From Neisseriaceae bacterium (GTDB lineage Bacteria > Pseudomonadota > Gammaproteobacteria > Burkholderiales > Neisseriaceae), in the NCBI GenBank assembly GCA_030151665.1, contig JASLDB010000018.1, forward strand, positions 1 through 9,036: a DNA stretch of 9,036 bases. The letters run 5' to 3'. Both the position numbers and the translations under genes were made by a program. Within the stretch, counting starts at the first letter, position 1. Every line of letters begins with the position of its first letter. Under the pieces are notes generated by a model, which had not been told where the DNA came from, made no database searches, and saw only the letters and a program-made list of their open reading frames with translations. Shown here piece by piece: positions 1 through 6,626 of the stretch.

Positions 1-683
1 TGTTTGATCCTGATAATGGTGAAACCCGTGCGATGCGCTCTAAAGAAGATGCACATGATTACCGTTACTTCCCTGATCCTGATTTATTGCCCGTGATTAT
101 CAGTGATGAACAAATTGAGCGCATTCGCAGTCAAATGCCTGAATTGCCAAAAGCCATGGCTGAGCGTTTTATGGCGCAATATGACATCAGTGATTATGAT
201 GCCCGTGTACTAACCAGTGCACAAGACACAGCCATGTTCTTCGAAGACGTTGCCAAAGCCAGTTCACAAGGCAAATTGTCAGCAAACTGGGTGATTGGTG
301 ATTTAGCAGCAGCATTGAATAAACATGATTTAAACTTAGCCAATAGCCCAATTAATGCAGCACGTTTAGCTGGTTTGATAGTAAAAATCGCGGACAATAC
401 ATTGTCTAGCAAACTTGCCAAACAGGTTTTTGAAGCGATGTGGGATTGTGATTTAACCGCAGAAGCGATTATTGAGCGTGATGGCTTGAAACAAATTACA
501 GACACAGGTGCCATTGAAGCCATGATTGATGAAGTATTGGCAAACAATGCCAAATCAGTTGAGGAATTCAAAGCTGGCAAAGAAAAGGCCCTGAATGCCT
601 TAGTGGGTCAAGTCATGAAAGCCAGCAAAGGCAAAGCGAATCCTGCGCAGGTGCAAGACTTAATGAAAGCCAAATTGGTTTAA
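1..683 (+). CDS. gatB: Aspartyl/glutamyl-tRNA amidotransferase subunit B (GatB), 3' part only
   Basis: The frame is open from base 3 to the TAA at 681-683, giving 226 residues of a gene that starts outside the window. The fragment opens with the GatB signature around RSKEDAHDYRYFPDPDLLP, followed by the helical domain and the YqeY-like tail that binds tRNA. The tail ends in a characteristic KASKGKANPAQVQDLM segment. In the GatCAB complex GatB binds the misacylated tRNA and phosphorylates Glu-tRNA(Gln) or Asp-tRNA(Asn), and GatA supplies the ammonia. It acts in the cytosol. In most genomes gatB is the last gene of gatCAB, which agrees with the terminator right after it. The C-terminus looks complete and undamaged. 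The assignment is firm. Whether the complex serves Gln, Asn or both tRNAs cannot be told from this fragment. Confidence 0.97.
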   Translation, partial: FDPDNGETRAMRSKEDAHDYRYFPDPDLLPVIISDEQIERIRSQMPELPKAMAERFMAQYDISDYDARVLTSAQDTAMFFEDVAKASSQGKLSANWVIGDLAAALNKHDLNLANSPINAARLAGLIVKIADNTLSSKLAKQVFEAMWDCDLTAEAIIERDGLKQITDTGAIEAMIDEVLANNAKSVEEFKAGKEKALNALVGQVMKASKGKANPAQVQDLMKAKLV

Positions 684-695
684 AATCAAGACAAC

Positions 696-719
696 AGGCT
701 GCTTTTTAGCAGCCTTTTT
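696..719 (+). terminator. Intrinsic terminator after gatB
   Basis: A 7-bp perfect stem AGGCTGC (696-702) / GCAGCCT (709-715) with a TTTTTA loop runs into a TTTTT tract, 12 nt after the gatB stop. It ends only 11 nt before the lptE start codon, and the lptE Shine-Dalgarno begins right after the T tract. Read-through or a promoter inside the gatB end is therefore needed for lptE expression. Confidence 0.85.
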
Positions 720-730
720 GAGGACAGTAC

Positions 731-1255
731 ATGAAATTACAATCCATTATTGGTTTGGGTGCCATTGGCTTATTATCTGCTTGTGGTTTTCATTTGCGGG
801 GCACGGATACTGCCAGTCAACAGCCTTTACCTTATAGTCAATTTGCCACGGTGGCCAATCATGGTGTTATGCAAGAAGACATGCAAAATGCCATTGCCAG
901 ACAATCAGGCATGCAATTGGTGCCAGTTGCTGATGCAAAAGGTGTGATTGAAATTACCAGCGTTAGTACGGATAGAGTGTCTAGTGCTGTGAATTTAAGT
1001 GGTTCAACCATTGAGTATTTGCTAACACTGCGTATTGAAGGCAAGTTAATGCAAAACGGCAAAGCAGTTGGTGATGAACCCATGGTGGTGGTGGTTCGCC
1101 GTCATATGGATTATGCCAATACTGAGGTATTGGGTAAAAATGATGAGCAAGAACAATTGTGGGCAGATATGAGAGCTGATGCTGCTGATAAAATGTTGCG
1201 CCAAGTTCGTAGCCGTCTTTTGATGCAGCCAACAACAGCCAGTACCATTAAATGA
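731..1255 (+). CDS. lptE: LPS-assembly lipoprotein LptE
   Basis: A 174-residue protein with a lipoprotein signal peptide: Lys3, a hydrophobic stretch at about 5-15, then the lipobox LSAC with Cys18 as the lipidated residue. The following GFHLRG (19-24) is the classic start of mature LptE. LptE plugs the LptD barrel in the outer membrane and helps deliver lipopolysaccharide to the surface, so it should sit at the inner face of the outer membrane. Length is normal for the family. The start is supported by GAGGA at 720-724, 6 nt upstream. The stop codon overlaps the holA start (ATGA at 1252-1255), implying coupled translation, as in many beta- and gammaproteobacteria. leuS, a common upstream neighbour of lptE, is replaced here by gatB. 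Confidence 0.93.
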   Translation: MKLQSIIGLGAIGLLSACGFHLRGTDTASQQPLPYSQFATVANHGVMQEDMQNAIARQSGMQLVPVADAKGVIEITSVSTDRVSSAVNLSGSTIEYLLTLRIEGKLMQNGKAVGDEPMVVVVRRHMDYANTEVLGKNDEQEQLWADMRADAADKMLRQVRSRLLMQPTTASTIK

Positions 1256-2256
1256 GTGCGATTCAATCATTTTTGAAATCCATGCAACAGCAGATGGCAT
1301 CATTTTATTTGGTGCATGGCGAGGAAGATTTGCTGCGTATTGAGGCATTAGATGCGTTGCGTGTAGCTGCCAAAAAACACGGCTTTAACCAAAAAGACCA
1401 ATTCTATGTTGAAAGCCAACATTTTGATTGGAGTTTATTGGTTGATGCAGCACAAAGCATGGGTTTGTTTTCAGATAAAAAACTGATTGAAATCCATGTG
1501 CCCAATGGCAAAGTAGGCAAAGAAGGTGGTGCGATTTTACAAAACCTATTGCAATTTGCCAGCAGCGACATTGTCATGGTTTTGCTCATGCCAAAATTGG
1601 AAAAAACCCAGCAAAATAGTGCTTGGTTCAAGGCGTGGCAAAGCCAAGCACAACTATTGGAAGCAAAAGCAGTATCATCCGCACAACTGCCAGATTGGAT
1701 TCGGCAGCGCTTACGTGAGGGTGACTTGGGCATTGATGATGATGCTTTGGGCGTCTTTGCAGACAAGGTTGAAGGCAATTTATTGGCAGCTAAACAAGAA
1801 GTTGACAAATTAAGTCTGTTATTTCCTCAAGGCAGTCAATTGGATTTGGCAACGATTGAGTCGGTGATTGCCAATGTGGCTAGATTTGATACCTTTCAAT
1901 TGGCCAGTGCTTGGATGAGTGGTAATCAAGCCTTGGTGTATCGTTTAACCGAAGGTTTGCAACAGACAGGCGAAGAGCCGGTGTTGCCATTGTGGGCAGT
2001 AAGTGAAGACATTCGAACTTTGATTCGATTAAAAGCGGGCATGGCGAATAACACACCACAGCGTGAGTTGATTCAATCATTGCGATTATGGGGCAATAAA
2101 CAACAACCTGCTTTTGCTGCGGCTAAGCGTTTGAGTGTGACAATGTTAATGACCTCTTTGGCTCAGTGCGCTTTGATTGATTGCCAAATTAAAGGTGCAG
2201 CAACAGGGGAAGCTTGGCGTAGTTTACAAGATTTGCTAATGGAATTGTCTGCATAA
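1252..2256 (+). CDS. holA: DNA polymerase III subunit delta
   Basis: A 334-residue protein matching the delta subunit of the clamp loader, which opens the beta sliding clamp for loading on primed DNA. The N-terminal domain carries YLVHGEEDLL (19-28). MGLF at 70-73 (Leu72, Phe73) lines up with the Leu73-Phe74 pair that E. coli delta uses to prise open beta. The EGNLLAAKQEVDKLSLLFP segment (about 174-192) is the usual delta motif in the lid domain. The C-terminal collar domain follows, and no P-loop is seen, as expected for delta. Length is close to E. coli HolA (343). There is no clear Shine-Dalgarno; the ATGA overlap with lptE suggests translational coupling. The stop codon shares a base with the next start (TAATG at 2254-2258). 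The protein looks intact. Confidence 0.95.
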   Translation: MSAIQSFLKSMQQQMASFYLVHGEEDLLRIEALDALRVAAKKHGFNQKDQFYVESQHFDWSLLVDAAQSMGLFSDKKLIEIHVPNGKVGKEGGAILQNLLQFASSDIVMVLLMPKLEKTQQNSAWFKAWQSQAQLLEAKAVSSAQLPDWIRQRLREGDLGIDDDALGVFADKVEGNLLAAKQEVDKLSLLFPQGSQLDLATIESVIANVARFDTFQLASAWMSGNQALVYRLTEGLQQTGEEPVLPLWAVSEDIRTLIRLKAGMANNTPQRELIQSLRLWGNKQQPAFAAAKRLSVTMLMTSLAQCALIDCQIKGAATGEAWRSLQDLLMELSA

Positions 2257-2537
2257 TGGCCAATATGAACCATCGTTTATTGATTAAAAGTAATTGGCCT
2301 ATTTGGCTAAAAATTGCTTTGCCTTATTCTTTTGTTAGCAATGCTTTAAAAATAAGCAAAGTTAATCGCATTATGTTGCCAGTTTCTCGTTTCGATCAAG
2401 CCAGTATTATTCAAAATCCCAGTAGCTTAAAGCTCAAAATGAATAACTATCATTTTGTTGCTCAACGCCATGGTTTGTCTGCTCAAGATTTTAAATTTGT
2501 TATTAAGCCCAAGAATAAGCAAGCCGTTAAGGCTTAA
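2256..2537 (+). CDS. Small, very basic protein of unknown function
   Basis: A 93-residue ORF joined to holA by a TAATG stop-start overlap and ending before an intrinsic terminator, so it is most likely the last gene of the lptE-holA transcript. I do not recognise it. By my count it has 11 Lys and 4 Arg against 2 Asp and no Glu, giving a strong positive charge. A short aromatic-hydrophobic patch, WPIWLKIALPYSF (14-26), is too brief and charged for a membrane span, and there is no signal peptide. The Lys-rich C-terminus (about 82-92) could contact nucleic acid, but this is inference from charge only. Met4 is an alternative start. No Shine-Dalgarno is evident, so expression would depend on coupling to holA. 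The ORF is probably real given its position and length, but its function is open. Confidence 0.6.
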   Translation: MANMNHRLLIKSNWPIWLKIALPYSFVSNALKISKVNRIMLPVSRFDQASIIQNPSSLKLKMNNYHFVAQRHGLSAQDFKFVIKPKNKQAVKA

Positions 2538-2603
2538 ATCAGGATAAATTCCATGGATTACACGGGCTTATATCTTGGTTTGTGATTGTTTATATTGCAC
2601 TGC

Positions 2604-2635
2604 AAAAACAAAGTTTCATGACTTTGTTTTTATTT
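2604..2635 (+). terminator. Intrinsic terminator closing the lptE-holA-orphan transcript
   Basis: A perfect 11-bp inverted repeat AAAAACAAAGT (2604-2614) / ACTTTGTTTTT (2621-2631) with a TTCATG loop, followed by further T residues. It lies 67 nt after the stop of the basic ORF. The stem is AT-rich and therefore weaker than the other terminators here. Confidence 0.65.
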
Positions 2636-2684
2636 TGCGTGACAATAGGGTATAAACAATAACAATGAGCGAGGAGGGCGTTGC

Positions 2685-3653
2685 ATGGTTTTTGAGTGGC
2701 TTACACAGCATCATGCCAGTACTGGTTTGACAGCATTTATTTCACATCCTAGCTTTTATGAGCACAATATGGGTGAAGGGCATCCAGAAGGACCTGGTCG
2801 CTTAGCTGCCATTAAAGACCAATTGATGTCAGCACAGTTATTTGATTATTTACAAGAATTTGATGCGGACGAAGTCACTCCTGTTCAATTGGCACGGGTG
2901 CATCCACCGCGCTATGTGCAATACCTTGAATCGGTGACACCTGATGTAGGGACATTTCGTGTTGACACCGATACTGCGATGAATAGCAGCACCTTAAAAG
3001 CCGCACGATTTGCAGCTGGTGCTGTGGTTAAGGCCGTTGATTTGGTGATGCAACACAAAGCACCCAATGCTTTTTGTGCTGTTCGTCCACCCGGGCACCA
3101 TGCTGAAAGTGGTAAAGCAATGGGTTTTTGTTTTTTTAATAATGTTGCAGTGGGTGCCATGCATGCCATTGCGGTTTATCATTTGAAACGCATTGCTATT
3201 ATTGATTTTGATGTACACCATGGTAATGGTACAGAAGAAATCTTTAAAGATGATCCACGTGTGATGTTGCTATCGAGTTTTCAACACCCCTTTTTTCCTT
3301 ATAGTGGTGACAAACGCTTAGGCAGTAACCGTAATATTGTCAATATTCCCATGCCTTCTGGTACAACGGGCACAGCATTTCGTGAGATGGTAGCAGATGC
3401 TTGGTTTTATCAAATTGAACAATTTAATCCAGAGCTGATTTTTATCAGTGCAGGTTTTGATGCCCACATTGAAGATGATATGGGAAACTTTGGTTTGGTG
3501 GAAGCAGATTATAAATGGATTACTGAGCACATTATGCGTATGGCACAATTGCATTGCCAAGGTAAAGTGATTTCTGTATTAGAAGGTGGTTACGATTTAT
3601 CGAGTCTGGCCCGAAGTGTAGCAGCACATGTGAAAGTATTGGCAGAAAATTAA
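2685..3653 (+). CDS. Histone deacetylase / AcuC / acetylpolyamine amidohydrolase superfamily protein
   Basis: A 322-residue zinc hydrolase of the class I/II HDAC fold. Visible motifs in order: GHPEGPGRL (32-40), RPPGHHAE (134-141) with the His138-His139 catalytic pair, GFCFFNN (147-153), IDFDVHHGNG (173-182) with zinc ligands Asp176 and His178, SAGFDAH (255-261) with third zinc ligand Asp259, and EGGY (300-303) with Tyr303 as the transition-state tyrosine. All catalytic residues are present, so it should remove acyl groups from acetyl-lysine, acetylpolyamines or related amides in the cytosol. The substrate cannot be told from sequence; AcuC-like protein deacetylation is one option. GAGGAGG at 2671-2677, 7 nt upstream, supports the start. 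TATAAA at 2651-2656 could be a -10, but no convincing -35 was found. It converges with a GNAT acetyltransferase. Confidence 0.93.
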   Translation: MVFEWLTQHHASTGLTAFISHPSFYEHNMGEGHPEGPGRLAAIKDQLMSAQLFDYLQEFDADEVTPVQLARVHPPRYVQYLESVTPDVGTFRVDTDTAMNSSTLKAARFAAGAVVKAVDLVMQHKAPNAFCAVRPPGHHAESGKAMGFCFFNNVAVGAMHAIAVYHLKRIAIIDFDVHHGNGTEEIFKDDPRVMLLSSFQHPFFPYSGDKRLGSNRNIVNIPMPSGTTGTAFREMVADAWFYQIEQFNPELIFISAGFDAHIEDDMGNFGLVEADYKWITEHIMRMAQLHCQGKVISVLEGGYDLSSLARSVAAHVKVLAEN

Positions 3654-3681
3654 TACAATTTCATTATTCTATCTAGATTTG

Positions 3682-3718
3682 TAAATAAAAAAAGCCGTTA
3701 AACGGCTTTTTTTATTTA
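3682..3718. terminator. Bidirectional intrinsic terminator between convergent genes
   Basis: A perfect 17-bp stem, TAAATAAAAAAAGCCGT (3682-3698) with ACGGCTTTTTTTATTTA (3702-3718), closed by a TAA loop. The GCCGT/ACGGC core is flanked by A7 and T7, so either strand gives a hairpin with a U tract. It ends the + strand deacetylase, and its right arm contains the stop codon (3716-3718) of the - strand acetyltransferase. Confidence 0.92.
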
Positions 3719-4156
3719 GGCTTTCGGTTCGTTCATCTGATCGGGGTTGCCCAATGTATAACCCATTGCCTGGGCATTATTGGCTGTTTTGAAACCATAT
3801 TTTTCATATAATTTAGATTGGTTGTTTTCTGCCAATAAGCCTACATAGCATGATTCAGGTAAGTTTTTTTGTATGTAATCATCCAACTTTTGCATCACAA
3901 TTTTGCCCAATCCCCTTTTTTGGTAGGCGGGCAATACACAAATGTCCACCACTTCACAATGGCATGCGCCATCGCCAATCAGTCGGCCCATACCAACGAC
4001 TTGGTTGGTTTCAATATCGGTCAACACCACGCAGCATAAAGAGTGATCCAAGCCAATTTTTGCAGCTTCCAATGTTTTGGGACTAAGGAGGCAACTTTCA
4101 CGCAAATACAAATAAATTTGTGGATCAATAATTTTATACTCAGCAAGAATGCTCAT
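3716..4156 (-). CDS. GNAT family N-acetyltransferase
   Basis: A 146-residue single-domain GNAT protein. The acetyl-CoA binding motif A is VVDICVLPAYQKRGLGK (69-85), with the Q-x-x-G-x-G pyrophosphate loop at Gln79-Gly84. Motif B ends in LYEKYGF (116-122). Upstream are the segments SPKTLEAAKIGL (25-36) and VGMGRLIGDG (54-63). I recall these from a widespread group of small bacterial GNATs of unknown substrate. It transfers an acetyl group to an amine, probably on a small molecule, in the cytosol. GGAG at 4162-4165, 5 nt upstream, supports the start. A possible promoter is TTGGCA (4196-4201) with TAATAA (4175-4180) on the - strand, 15-bp spacing, weak. The stop codon lies inside the shared terminator. 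The convergent deacetylase neighbour is suggestive but does not prove a shared pathway. Confidence 0.9.
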   Translation of the reverse strand: MSILAEYKIIDPQIYLYLRESCLLSPKTLEAAKIGLDHSLCCVVLTDIETNQVVGMGRLIGDGACHCEVVDICVLPAYQKRGLGKIVMQKLDDYIQKNLPESCYVGLLAENNQSKLYEKYGFKTANNAQAMGYTLGNPDQMNEPKA

Positions 4157-4399
4157 GTCGGCTCCAAATTCTTTTTATTAAGACCTAGTCTACCATGCCA
4201 AGCCTTGAGATAGGGATATTGGCACAAGCTTAAGCATAAATAATGAAAAATAAATGAAATAAAAATAATTTATTTGTTGTGATCAAGATAAAAGCAGCTT
4301 AGCAGATAAGACAGCTTACTGGGGGGAACTGAGTTTGCCAAGTAGACTGATTGATTTGAGCATGAGCAAGGGCTCAAATGATAAAAAAATTTAGTTGAA
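4157..4399. other. Intergenic spacer upstream of the GNAT gene, no gene seen
   Basis: No convincing ORF on either strand. The part nearest the GNAT gene should carry its promoter. Elsewhere there is an AT-rich stretch at about 4236-4275 and a 7-base direct repeat CAGCTTA (4295-4301 and 4312-4318). There is also an 8-bp inverted repeat ATTTGAGC (4354-4361) / GCTCAAAT (4372-4379) with a 10-nt loop. The hairpin has no T tract after it on either strand, so it is not a normal terminator. Confidence 0.5.
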
Positions 4400-4430
4400 A
4401 AAACCAAGTTGTATAATACAACTTGGTTTT
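4398..4430 (-). terminator. Intrinsic terminator of metY
   Basis: A perfect 14-bp stem, AAAACCAAGTTGTA (4400-4413) with TACAACTTGGTTTT (4417-4430), and a TAA loop. Read on the - strand it ends in a six-T tract. It starts 15 nt after the metY stop codon and separates metY from the downstream GNAT gene. Confidence 0.88.
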
Positions 4431-4445
4431 CTATCGTGGCTAAAT

Positions 4446-5720
4446 TTAGCTGGCACTTTGCAAAGCTTGGTTTAAGTCTGCCAATAAATCATCAATGTGC
4501 TCAATGCCGACACTGATGCGTATCATTTCTGGGCTAACACCTGCGCTTTGTAATTCCTCATCATTTAACTGGCGATGAGTCGTGGTGGCGGGGTTGCAAG
4601 CCAAAGATCGGGTATCGCCAATATTGACCAAGCGAAGAACGATATTCAATGCATCAATAAATTTGGCTGCGGCTTCACGACCACCTTTGATACCAAAACT
4701 TAATAAGACAGAGGCACGACCACCAAAATCTCGGTCAATCAACGCTTTATAAGGGCTGGATGCCAACCCAGGATAATTAACCCAAGACACTTGTGGGTGG
4801 TTTTCTAAAAACTGTGCCACCGCCAAGGCATTTTCACAATGTCGCTCCATTCGAAGTGATAAAGTTTCTAAGCCTTGTAAAATTAAAAACACATTCATCG
4901 GACTAATGGCAGCGCCCATGCTACGCAATGGCACAACACGAGCACGTGCAATAAAAGCGGCAGGGCCAAAATGCTCACTGTAATTGACACCATGGTAAGA
5001 CGCATCTGGTGTGGTTAATTCAGGAAAGCGTTTTGCGTGTTTAACCCAGTCAAATTGGCCACCATCAATAATGGCACCACCAATGCTATTGCCATGACCA
5101 CCAATGTATTTGGTCAATGATTGAACCACAATATCAGCGCCCAATTCTAAAGGTTTACAAATCACAGGAGAGGGTACGGTGTTGTCCACCACCAATGGCA
5201 AACCATGTTCGTGTGCTGCTTTGGAAAATGCTGGTAAATCAATCACATTAACTGCAGGATTGCCGATGCTTTCACAATAGACCATTTTGGTTTTGTCATC
5301 CACCAAAGCATGGATATCTTCTGGTTTGTTCGGGTCAATAAACCGAACCTCAATGCCTTGCTTGGGCAAGGTATGGGCAAATAAATTGAATGTACCCCCA
5401 TACAATGTTTTGGTGGCAATAATATTGTCACCAGCTTGTGCCAAAGTGAAAACCGAATAAGTAATGGCCGCCATGCCACTGGCAACAGCCAACGCACCAA
5501 TACCACCTTCTAATTGGGCAATGCGTTTTTCTAAGACATCTGTGGTAGGGTTCATAATTCGGGTGTAGATATTGCCCGCTACATCCAAATTAAACAAATC
5601 TGCACCGTGTTGCGTGTTGTCAAATGCGTAACTGGTGGTTTGATAAATGGGTACGGCAACAGATTTGGTGGTTGGGTCAATTTGATAACCTGCGTGTAGG
5701 GCGGCTGTTTCGGCTTTCAT
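4446..5720 (-). CDS. metY: O-acetylhomoserine sulfhydrylase (MetY type)
   Basis: A 424-residue PLP enzyme of the Cys/Met metabolism family that makes homocysteine from O-acetylhomoserine and sulfide, the direct sulfhydrylation route to methionine. Motifs: YTRIMNPT (52-59) with Tyr52 and Arg54, SGMAA (81-85), VVDNT (177-181) with Asp179 for the PLP ring nitrogen, and SLTKYIGGHG (201-210) with PLP lysine Lys204. The segment at about 219-252 (GGQFDW to YSEHFG) is the insertion typical of MetY and absent from MetB/MetZ, which favours this call over O-succinylhomoserine enzymes. The frame extends upstream to an ATG at 5804, but AGGAG at 5726-5730 sits 5 nt before the Met at 5720, where family homology begins, so I choose that start. 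It has its own terminator. A MetR-like box lies about 145 nt upstream. Confidence 0.95.
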   Translation of the reverse strand: MKAETAALHAGYQIDPTTKSVAVPIYQTTSYAFDNTQHGADLFNLDVAGNIYTRIMNPTTDVLEKRIAQLEGGIGALAVASGMAAITYSVFTLAQAGDNIIATKTLYGGTFNLFAHTLPKQGIEVRFIDPNKPEDIHALVDDKTKMVYCESIGNPAVNVIDLPAFSKAAHEHGLPLVVDNTVPSPVICKPLELGADIVVQSLTKYIGGHGNSIGGAIIDGGQFDWVKHAKRFPELTTPDASYHGVNYSEHFGPAAFIARARVVPLRSMGAAISPMNVFLILQGLETLSLRMERHCENALAVAQFLENHPQVSWVNYPGLASSPYKALIDRDFGGRASVLLSFGIKGGREAAAKFIDALNIVLRLVNIGDTRSLACNPATTTHRQLNDEELQSAGVSPEMIRISVGIEHIDDLLADLNQALQSAS

Positions 5721-5786
5721 GCAATCTCCTGATAATTTCTTTTCTATGCCTAAAATGCTTGATTTTCTAAGGCTCAAGGCAATATT

Positions 5787-5811
5787 GGTAAGTAATGCAG
5801 ACAATCTTACC
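5787..5811 (-). other. Short hairpin in the metY leader
   Basis: A 6-bp inverted repeat GGTAAG (5787-5792) / CTTACC (5806-5811) with a 13-nt loop, 66 to 91 nt upstream of the metY start codon. It could fold in the leader RNA. It does not match a riboswitch that I recognise and may be incidental. Confidence 0.25.
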
Positions 5812-5863
5812 CTTTCTACTGATTAATAGGGTAATAATCGTTACTTATTTCCTTATTCTATTT

Positions 5864-5876
5864 TGAAATATATTCA
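5864..5876. promoter_or_regulatory. Candidate MetR-like box (TGAA-N5-TTCA) upstream of metY
   Basis: TGAA (5864-5867) and TTCA (5873-5876) are separated by five bases, matching the published E. coli MetR consensus TGAA-N5-TTCA. The TTCA arm also forms the palindrome TTCATGAA (5873-5880), and CATGAA repeats at 5875-5880 and 5883-5888. A TAGAAT hexamer on the - strand (5855-5860) could be a -10 just downstream. The site lies between divergent metY and the + strand membrane gene, and could act on either. No metR gene is visible in the window. Confidence 0.4.
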
Positions 5877-5969
5877 TGAAGGCATGAAAAAAAATCATAA
5901 ACAACTCAAAGAGCATGGCAATGATGGTTTTTAAAAATAGAATGTGCTCCAGTGCTTAATCGTTGCTTA

Positions 5970-5997
5970 TTGCATCAATAGAAAAATCCCCTATAAT
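5970..5997 (+). promoter_or_regulatory. Promoter of the small membrane-protein gene
   Basis: A perfect -10 TATAAT (5992-5997) preceded at 16 bp by TTGCAT (5970-5975), a weak -35. Transcription would start near 6004, giving a leader of about 24 nt before the ATG at 6028. Confidence 0.6.
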
Positions 5998-6027
5998 TGG
6001 CTTGTTAATTTATGAAAATGGTATTTT

Positions 6028-6465
6028 ATGGATGATGTGAAACAACTAGATAAGTCATGGTATTTTTTTATCTTTGTAATAAGTGCCGGTGTTTGTGGTT
6101 TTCTAATATTGATTACAACAGGTTTCGCCATGGGTGCAACAGGTCGACAATTATTGAATTCTGTTGATGCGCCTACATTGCTGCTTGGATCTTTGATAAT
6201 AGGCGCATTTCCAGCAGCAGTAACGGCACTATACTCGATAAGTCAAAAATCCAAGAACCCTTATCAACCTTATATGTGGATCATCAAGTCGACTATTTTT
6301 GGTGCCTTACTTGTTGCCATTCCCACCGCTTGTATATTGCTTGCCACGATGCCATTTCATTTGAAGGCATTGATTTTTACCACATTGGTATTTTCTATTT
6401 TTAATACAGTGGCTACTTTTGTTTCAACCATCATGATTAATATGATTGAATGGGGCATGAATTGA
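6028..6465 (+). CDS. Small integral membrane protein of unknown function, four predicted helices
   Basis: A 145-residue protein with four hydrophobic segments by inspection: about 11-34, 50-71, 84-107 and 113-137. A short charged N-terminus (MDDVKQLDK) comes first, and loops of about 12-16 residues include SQKSKNPYQPY (71-82). It should sit in the inner membrane with both ends on the same side. There are no obvious active-site residues. Gly-rich stretches in helices 1 to 3 would allow close packing. I do not recognise the family. The start is the only in-frame option, because a TGA lies at 6013-6015. The Shine-Dalgarno is poor (GG at 6020-6021), which predicts modest translation despite the perfect TATAAT. 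The gene is single, divergent from metY and convergent with nhaA. It is probably a real gene. Confidence 0.72.
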   Translation: MDDVKQLDKSWYFFIFVISAGVCGFLILITTGFAMGATGRQLLNSVDAPTLLLGSLIIGAFPAAVTALYSISQKSKNPYQPYMWIIKSTIFGALLVAIPTACILLATMPFHLKALIFTTLVFSIFNTVATFVSTIMINMIEWGMN

Positions 6466-6504
6466 TTAAACCATGTTTGATTTGATTGTAACCATTTAGT
6501 CTTT

Positions 6505-6535
6505 CCAATAAAAAAGCCACTTGATTGAAGTGGCT
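6505..6535 (-). terminator. Intrinsic terminator, oriented for nhaA
   Basis: An 8-bp stem AGCCACTT (6515-6522) / AAGTGGCT (6528-6535) with a GATTG loop. The T tract (TTTTTTATT) follows only when read on the - strand, so it fits nhaA, whose stop is 92 nt away. On + there is no T tract directly after it. A second, bulged hairpin at 6566-6594 (AAAAGG and CCTTTT outer arms) lies between this and nhaA and is a weaker candidate. Confidence 0.75.
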
Positions 6536-6626
6536 GATATTAATCGTTTATTTTTCTATCAGGGTAAAAGGGTTATTTTGCTGAATGACCTTTTAGAACG
6601 GATAAAATGAAGCGATATGGTTTGTT

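Noticed and set aside
981..1348. - strand reading frames across lptE and the start of holA
   Set aside because: They lie wholly opposite well-recognised genes and give His- and Pro-rich products with no family features.
5721..5804. A 28-residue N-terminal extension of MetY from an upstream ATG
   Set aside because: A good AGGAG sits 5 nt before the Met at 5720, family homology begins there, and 424 residues is the normal MetY length.
5721..6027. A SAM or other methionine-type riboswitch before metY
   Set aside because: Only a 6-bp hairpin with a long loop is seen; no conserved riboswitch core could be recognised.
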